Part shown: positions 7,535 to 12,559 of the stretch, piece after piece
How the letters are laid out: each line of letters starts with the position of its first letter
How positions within the stretch are numbered: the stretch's first letter is position 1
Notes under the pieces: generated by a model
Told to the model about the DNA's origin: nothing
Seen by the model: only the letters and a program-made list of their open reading frames with translations
The model's database searches: none
NCBI GenBank assembly: GCA_024811115.1
Contig: JAKOGH010000955.1
Location: forward strand, 1 to 12,559
From: Terana coerulea
Lineage: Eukaryota > Basidiomycota > Agaricomycetes > Polyporales > Phanerochaetaceae
DNA length: 12,559 bases
Direction of reading: 5' to 3'
Position numbers and translations under genes: made by a program

Positions 7535-8993
7535 CTACTTTCCTCCGCCGAACCTTTCTTTCGGCAATTTCGGGTCGCTGCACGTCTCGCGGTACCAGTT
7601 GTTCCTCACAATGCACGCCTCAACGCCTTCGACTACACGCCTGTTGCCCTCTGTGCGCGCATTTTTGACATTCTAGGCTGTGATAGAAATCCGAACCCTT
7701 TCAAGTTCAGTAAAGACTGTGTCGAGGGTCGCCGTCGAAAGCGACTGGCCAGTGGGGTTGTGCTTGTCAAGGAGGGAGACGAGTAGCTCTGCGTCCTCGA
7801 AGGACGGGTTTGCACCCTGCCCAAGATGCTAGCAGAGAGATTAAACATTTGCGATAGAAAATTAGAGAGAGGACGTACGGGACTGGTGGGGTAAGCCGCA
7901 TCGCCTATGAGCAACACATAGCCTTGGTGCCATGTCTGGAGCTCAGGACGGTCATACAGTCCTCACTAGTGCAAACATGAGCATATGTATTCAGATGATT
8001 ATAGCATGTGGAAATACCTTGGTAATGTTCGTCCCAGTCTTAATTAGCTCACCCACGCCATGGCCCAACTCGCCTGCAGGGCTGTTCTTGAATGCCTCGG
8101 CAGCAGCAGTATCCATTGCCTTCCATGTTTCCCTGGCCTCCGCTTCACGTTGAGTATATCTACGAATGGAGAAAATTTGGTCATTAGAGCTGTCCATGAT
8201 GATATGGGCTCAGACTTACGCCCAAAGGACAGTGGACTTGTCAATTGGCATGGTGATCATACACAAGCCGTCGCCGAAAGATGTCGAAGCAATGGCCTTG
8301 CCCCCATAGTGTTCGGGCGTAGGAGAGAACCCACCCGTCTACCAGAAAGCAGTTTAGACAGTAGTCTTTGGAGCGACGCCAGAGACGCACCTGGCTCCAC
8401 CCGGTATAGTCTGCAGGTTGGTCACCAAACAGGCACTTCCGGGTGTTACTATGCAGTCCATCCGCTCCGATAACGAAGCTCGCAGTCTCCTGTGCCCCAT
8501 TAGCAAAAGTGAGCGTCACAGAGCTGTCCTCCTATTGTATGGATTGTAGTTCATGACCCAGCCGAACCGGAACGTCCGCGAATTCTACAAGTTTGGTTCG
8601 CAGAGTGCTCCTACGGACTGCGAGCCTTCCTTGAGTTTTTCCCGGTTCTCCCTTCATCTTCGGCGGGGAGACCTGGCCCAGAACACCTTCATCCTGCGGA
8701 AGGACAGAGATGAGGCGAAATTCGTCTACCTGGACACCCTCCAATTGATCGACGAGACCAGGGATCTTCGAGAGCACACCAAGACCATTGGGTGCCAGGC
8801 TGACGAAAGAATCAGCATGCATCACAAGAGGCCAATGCGTAAAACACACCCAATTCCCAGTCCGCCTTGAGCGATAGACGTGTTTCTTTCGTAGAGGACA
8901 GGGTTATAGCCCTTCTGCTTGAGGAGCGTGGCGAGTACTGGACCGGCCAGTCCTGCCCCAATTATAGCAACTACAGGGGGGTTGTGTGGTCAT
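7535..8993 (-). pseudogene. FAD-dependent monooxygenase (salicylate-hydroxylase-like), six exons, with stops
   Basis: The model gives 397 residues in six exons: 8993-8850, 8799-8391, 8338-8220, 8159-8018, 7965-7879 and 7828-7535. The introns are 50, 52, 60, 52 and 50 bp, all GT..AG, and their phases fit. It carries the three fingerprints of group A flavin hydroxylases: GAGLAG (Rossmann, near the N-terminus), GADGLHSNTRK (DG motif, exon 2) and GDAAYPTSPHLGQGAN (GD motif, across intron 5). Family members use FAD and NAD(P)H to hydroxylate aromatic or similar substrates; the substrate here cannot be predicted. Defects: a C6 run at 8981-8976 throws the ATG at 8993 one base out of frame, and in-frame stops lie at 8534-8532 (TAG), 7965-7963 (TGA, first codon of exon 5) and 7675-7673 (TAG). 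Clean splicing with several stops indicates a fairly recent pseudogene, unless some stops are sequence errors. Confidence 0.88.
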
Positions 8994-9090
8994 CGTGAGG
9001 GAAGTTAAATGCGATTAGAGGCGGGTTTGGCTGTGTTGAGTTCGCTGGAGAGAGCTTAGTGGTTGACCCATCTTGTCCAGTAAACCGCGC

Positions 9091-9097
9091 TTTTATA
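9091..9097 (-). promoter_or_regulatory. TATA box upstream of the monooxygenase
   Basis: On the minus strand TATAAAA reads from 9097 to 9091, about 98 bases before the ATG at 8993. Sequence and spacing suit a core promoter for this locus. Confidence 0.55.
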
Positions 9098-9099
9098 TT

Positions 9100-9737
9100 C
9101 TGTCTTTTCTCAAATACCTATAGCACTCGTCACGCGGAGCTGTGCCGTGGTTGACAGTTGTGCTGGCGCACGCCTTCGGCCATCGAGATTTGGTCACATA
9201 TGCGAGGAGCGATGCGGATGGGACCAGTCAGTCGCCACAGGGCAGGAATCGCGCCGGTAGAGTTTGATGCAGATAACTGGCGCCACAGTGCCGAAGCTTC
9301 AGCAGCGGTGCCAGAAGGCAGCCATAGGCCTGGGACGCCCAATTATGCAAAGGTCTGACATGTAGTCAGTACTGCGGCTAACGTACGCAGTTGGACTGTG
9401 AGCGTTTGAACAGGGCGACGTGGCGAAATGAGACGTACTCATTTCTGAGGCAGACGTGGCGGTCCGGCTTGTTGGTTGATTCGACATCGTTGTCGCTCGT
9501 GTATCCAATATCCAGAACTATTCTTGACATTCTGACCGGGGCGAGAGTCTCACTAAAGGAGCATGACACCTGGATTTGCAGAGATCGTAAAGGATATAGG
9601 GCCAATGCTTGGAAAGTATCCATGCAGCGACGGAGAAAAAAAGTATCCTTGATAGACAGCCGCCATGCGCCTTTGGATGATATTTACTGCTTCCACTGCG
9701 CACCAATGAACGTCAGCATCTGGACCTTGGTGACCTA
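9100..9737. other. Region without a supported intact gene; possible monooxygenase remnant
   Basis: Open frames on both strands (for example 9391-9738 + and 9378-9623 -) show no domain I recognise. On the minus strand between about 9350 and 9200 there are scattered pieces in the order CIIG, LLAPLLKLR, IKLYRRD and GPIRIAP. These resemble, with about the right spacing, the N-terminal FAD-binding segment of the neighbouring gene, but in several frames. A run of seven A lies near 9634-9642. Confidence 0.35.
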
Positions 9738-9893
9738 GGGGTACTTGAGCGTTTCTCGATGCATCGCGTTTTACTTGAGACCGGCCTCGACGCCTCCAAT
9801 AACTCGAGGCTCACACCATGCGCGCGTGGCTTTCACCAACTCAGAGGAGCGCGGTATACGAATGCTTATGAGCTCGCCGACGATCTGTTCATA
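9738..9893 (-). pseudogene. C-terminal fragment of a second FAD-dependent monooxygenase copy
   Basis: A 40-codon minus-strand frame from 9893 to 9774 reads ELISIRIPRSSELVK, then RVIGGVEAGLK, a TAA stop at 9773-9771, and NAMHRETLKYP. It aligns without gaps to the end of the intact-looking copy at 7535-8993 (ELERVRI..., RRVVEGVEA..., NNWYRETC) at about 40% identity over some 43 positions. It also keeps the family's IRIPRSS.LVK and GVEA segments. The TAA falls where the other copy has an Arg codon, and the TAG at 7675 of that copy aligns to a Glu codon here. Upstream the similarity fades: a TAA at 9896 closes the frame, and the GD-motif region cannot be recovered with confidence. This is a relic of an old duplication. 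Confidence 0.65.
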
Positions 9894-10326
9894 TTAAGGA
9901 TAACCATCAGCCAGGAACGCACAACCTTGAGCAGGCGACATACCCTCAGACCTTGCTCTAGTGATATCGGGGATATCCATGCGCCCGTGCGAGTTAGAGC
10001 ACGGTTTACAAATACTATGTAGTGAAGTGTTGCCATTTGTCGCAGTGGTATGTCAAAAACTGTGTCAGACGCGCGGCATGAGCCCGGGCGCCAACTTTGT
10101 GCAGGCATTGGGCGCATCAATTGATGCGCTGATCGTAATGTTGCCGGTGCTCCTGTTTCGGCTGTGCAAGTTCAAGTTCAACGCCCCTTTGTCCTCCGCT
10201 ATCCTCTGGCCACTCGTCAAACACAGCATCAACAACGGCCACTCCTCACGTGAAAGAAGAAATGGTGGCCGCAGAGCATCTTTATGGTCCACGCGGGGCG
10301 GCAGAGGCCTCAACATCCCCCTCACC
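9894..10326. other. Upstream region of the FunK1 kinase, no supported gene
   Basis: A + strand frame is open from 9961 straight into the kinase exon, but its first 122 codons do not look like the start of this family. They overlap the side where the decayed monooxygenase copy should extend. No TATA box was found near 10327. The minus-strand frames 9866-10120 and 10065-10343 have no recognisable domain. Confidence 0.45.
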
Positions 10327-12559
10327 ATGTCGCAGAATCCCACTGGTGGTACGCACGCTGCAGAGCTTCCCGCAAAGCCTCGCGCTCAACCGTTTGGGTC
10401 TACCCCGTCTGTTCCAAAGCATGCGCATTCAGCTCCTCCAGATGCTTGCTTGGGGCTGTCTCGGGACTTCATGCTACGGGATCTGAACGAGCGCGTCCCG
10501 CTAGTTGAGGTCGCCTTTTTCTTCGATAACCTGCTCCCGCCACTCCGGAAAGATATCAACATGGACGCCGTTATGAGGACTCTCGTTAGCCAGAAGAGTA
10601 TCGTCAATGGCCAATGGGCGGCGTTTAGTAAACAGCCATCCACCGTGGCTGACAAAACGGAAGACCAGGTGTTCGCGAAGCTGGCCGACCTTGCCGCTGC
10701 CATTCAAGCTGCCAGCGGGATTGCGAAGGACAAGGCGACGCTAGTTTTTAATTGCAACCCGCGACGGAAACCCGAGTCTTCGCACAGAGACAACTCCTCA
10801 AAGCCTGATAGCTATGGTATACTCTGCGACTCCGCCAATCACCCAGAATGGATGAACATCGCCATCGCCGGAGAGTTTAAGAAGTCCCCTGAGACGAATG
10901 TGTTTACAAACAATGACGTACGCTGCCGATTCGTATTTGCAACACTATACTAATCCAGAAAACTGCCATGCTTAGAACAACACCAAATATTGTGGTCCTT
11001 GAACCACATCATGCGCGAAGACGTGCGTAGAAGATTCGCTTTTGGCTTCACCATAGAGGACGATAGAGTACGGCTCTGGTACTGCAGCCGCTCGGATGTA
11101 CTGGCTACGCTACCGTTTTACTTCTGCTCCTCGGTACGGGCTTGCTTCCTCGCACCCACCATGTGATGCATCGCTGACAGAACGTGTAGAACAATTTGGG
11201 CAACAAGCGATTCGCAGAGTTCATCCTGCGTTTTATTTTTGCTAAACCCGAGGAGCTGGGATGGGACGACACCGTGAAGCGAATTTCGGTTGGGAAGGAT
11301 CCTCGCTACGATTTCCAAGTTGGCGAATCTACGTACAGGACAACGCGACTGATATCCAGCATCGGAGCCCAGAATCCATCCGAGGTCGCGGAACGCGAGT
11401 ATGGGAAGTCGTGAAATTAGACGCGACGGGCGCAGAGATGGAGGAGAAATACGTCCTGAAAGACAACTGGGTGGACGCCAGCCGTTTACGAGAGAGCCAA
11501 ATTCTGGAGCAAATCTACGAATCTGCGAAAGACAACGCCATATATCAGGAGCTTTTCCGAAAACATCTCCTGACCGTCGAAGCCAGTTGGGACGTGAAGG
11601 TCGGGGACGAGACGGACGACACTCACGTAGTGATGCGGCGCCATGGCACCCCGAACGTCAAGGAGCACCTGGCAGTGCAGGTTAACATTCCTGCGAGGCG
11701 GACAGTGGCAAGCAATCTCCCCGCTACGGGTGGCGTAGCTGTTCCCGGTCGCGCAGTGAAACAGCCAGTACATGATCGCAAGGTGCACCACCGCATAGTC
11801 TTCCGCGAGGTTGGCAAGACTATTGTTGAGGTTGAATCTCTATACGACGCGTTTCTCTGCCTCAAAGAGCTTGCGTTCGGTAAGCCATCGTCTGCGGCTA
11901 TTGGATGCATTTGATCACGCCTTTCATAGTTCTCCATGCCCTTCATCACTGCGGCTGGGTGCATCGTGATATCAGCTCTGGCAACATTCTCGTTGTTGGA
12001 GACGTTGTCAAGCTCGCTGATTTTGAATACGCGAAGAAGGAGACCGACACCGGGAAGCAACATGAGATCCGAACCGTGCGTCTCTATTCCCTTCCGTAAA
12101 TCAATGCGTTCTGACTGTAAATATATCAGGGCACTATTCAGTTTATGTCTACTGAGGTGCACGGTCACCGGTATTGCACCAATTTGTCGATGATTTCCCC
12201 ACGCGAGCATGAGTGAGGCGGATATCTTTGCCAGCGCTATCTCCGCCCATAAAGAGTCATTGCGCCAACTGCAGAGCGATCCTGAGGACCACGTTGGCGG
12301 AGATGCCAGCAACTGCTCAGGTGGAGAACAGTCTGTCGTCGACGCTGCAACACAAGGCGAAGAGCAGCCAAACTTCAAGGATCCGTTTAGGTATAATCCA
12401 CTCCACGACTGGGAATCTTTTTGGTGGCTTGCGGTATACGTGCTACTTTGCGGGACCATCCTCAACCACGGCCAACACACTACGCAGGACAATTTCCAGC
12501 ACTTCAAGGATGAACAGGACACCTTCGCTGACTTCCTGTTTGGCGATAACAGCCAGCCT
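10327..12559 (+). pseudogene. FunK1-type fungal protein kinase, 3' end beyond window, frame broken
   Basis: FunK1 kinases are a family expanded in agaricomycetes; their substrates are mostly unknown. The chosen start is ATG at 10327 (CTCACCATG), giving exon 1 to 10917 (197 codons). Exons follow at about 10976-11133, 11190-11879, 11930-12075 and 12130 to the end, with introns of about 58, 56, 50 and 54 bp. Landmarks: IAGEFKK in exon 1, ILWSLNHIMRED and VRLWYCSRS in exon 2, KPEELGWD, RGRGTRVWE and the ATP-site lysine in YVLKDNWVD in exon 3, catalytic WVHRDISSGN (HRD codons 11962-11970) and LADFEYAKK (DFE at 12018-12026) in exon 4, and RTGTIQFMS, RYNPLHDWESFWWLAVY in exon 5. The frame fails by one base at the exon 1/2 junction, at about 11366-11380, and near 12194-12213, although the last could be a 37 bp intron. 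It is either a young pseudogene or a real gene with sequence errors. Confidence 0.82.

Noticed and set aside
8060..8870. + strand open frames of 137 and 105 codons
   Set aside because: They are opposite the monooxygenase exons, whose minus-strand reading carries the flavoprotein motifs.
9391..9738. 115-codon + strand frame
   Set aside because: No family recognised; basic, low-conservation-looking sequence overlapping the region of minus-strand monooxygenase relics.
9961..10326. N-terminal extension of the FunK1 frame
   Set aside because: Open by chance or decay: it has no FunK1-like sequence before the Met at 10327, which has a better context and is followed by the expected N-terminal region.
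11623..12522. 299-codon open frame on the minus strand
   Set aside because: It lies opposite the FunK1 exons and runs through their introns. The + strand has the conserved kinase motifs; this frame shows none, so it is an antisense shadow.

Overview
The window looks like nuclear DNA of a filamentous fungus, most likely an agaricomycete basidiomycete. The evidence is many 50-60 bp GT..AG introns with CTNA(A/C)-type branch sites, a fungal-specific FunK1-type kinase, and a chromodomain Ty3/gypsy retrotransposon. The species cannot be told from this sequence.

Layout. (1) 1-6754: one chromovirus (Ty3/gypsy LTR retrotransposon), + strand, with the first part of its 5' LTR cut off by the window edge. 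Order: 5' LTR tail (1-90), primer-binding site (93-103), long leader (104-1063), gag with a CCHC knuckle, protease, reverse transcriptase, RNase H, integrase with GPF/Y module, chromodomain, polypurine tract (6429-6437) and a complete 314 bp 3' LTR (6441-6754). All protein domains can be recognised but are broken by many one-base indels. (2) 6755-7534: intergenic, with a (CT)n tract and a long imperfect palindrome. (3) 7535-8993, minus strand: a six-exon group A FAD-dependent monooxygenase (salicylate-hydroxylase-like) with clean splice sites but three in-frame stops and an early +1. A TATA box lies about 100 bp upstream. (4) 8994-10326: remnants of at least one more monooxygenase copy on the minus strand (clear C-terminal piece 9738-9893, weak N-terminal piece about 9200-9350). 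(5) 10327 to the window end, + strand: a FunK1-type protein kinase in at least five exons, with kinase motifs present but the frame broken at two or three points.

The most interesting item is the priming mechanism of the retroelement. The 11 bases just after the 5' LTR are the exact reverse complement of an 11-mer in the LTR that begins 31 bp downstream of the LTR's TATA box. This is the arrangement of Tf1/sushi-type self-priming, where the 5' end of the RNA folds back as its own primer instead of a tRNA. The same 11-mer can also form a local hairpin in the R/U5 region.

The LTR pieces differ at only 2 of 90 positions, while the coding region has well over a dozen frame breaks. One-base breaks also occur in both host loci. 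Either this is a decayed, gene-poor neighbourhood or part of the indel load is assembly error; the sequence alone does not settle it.
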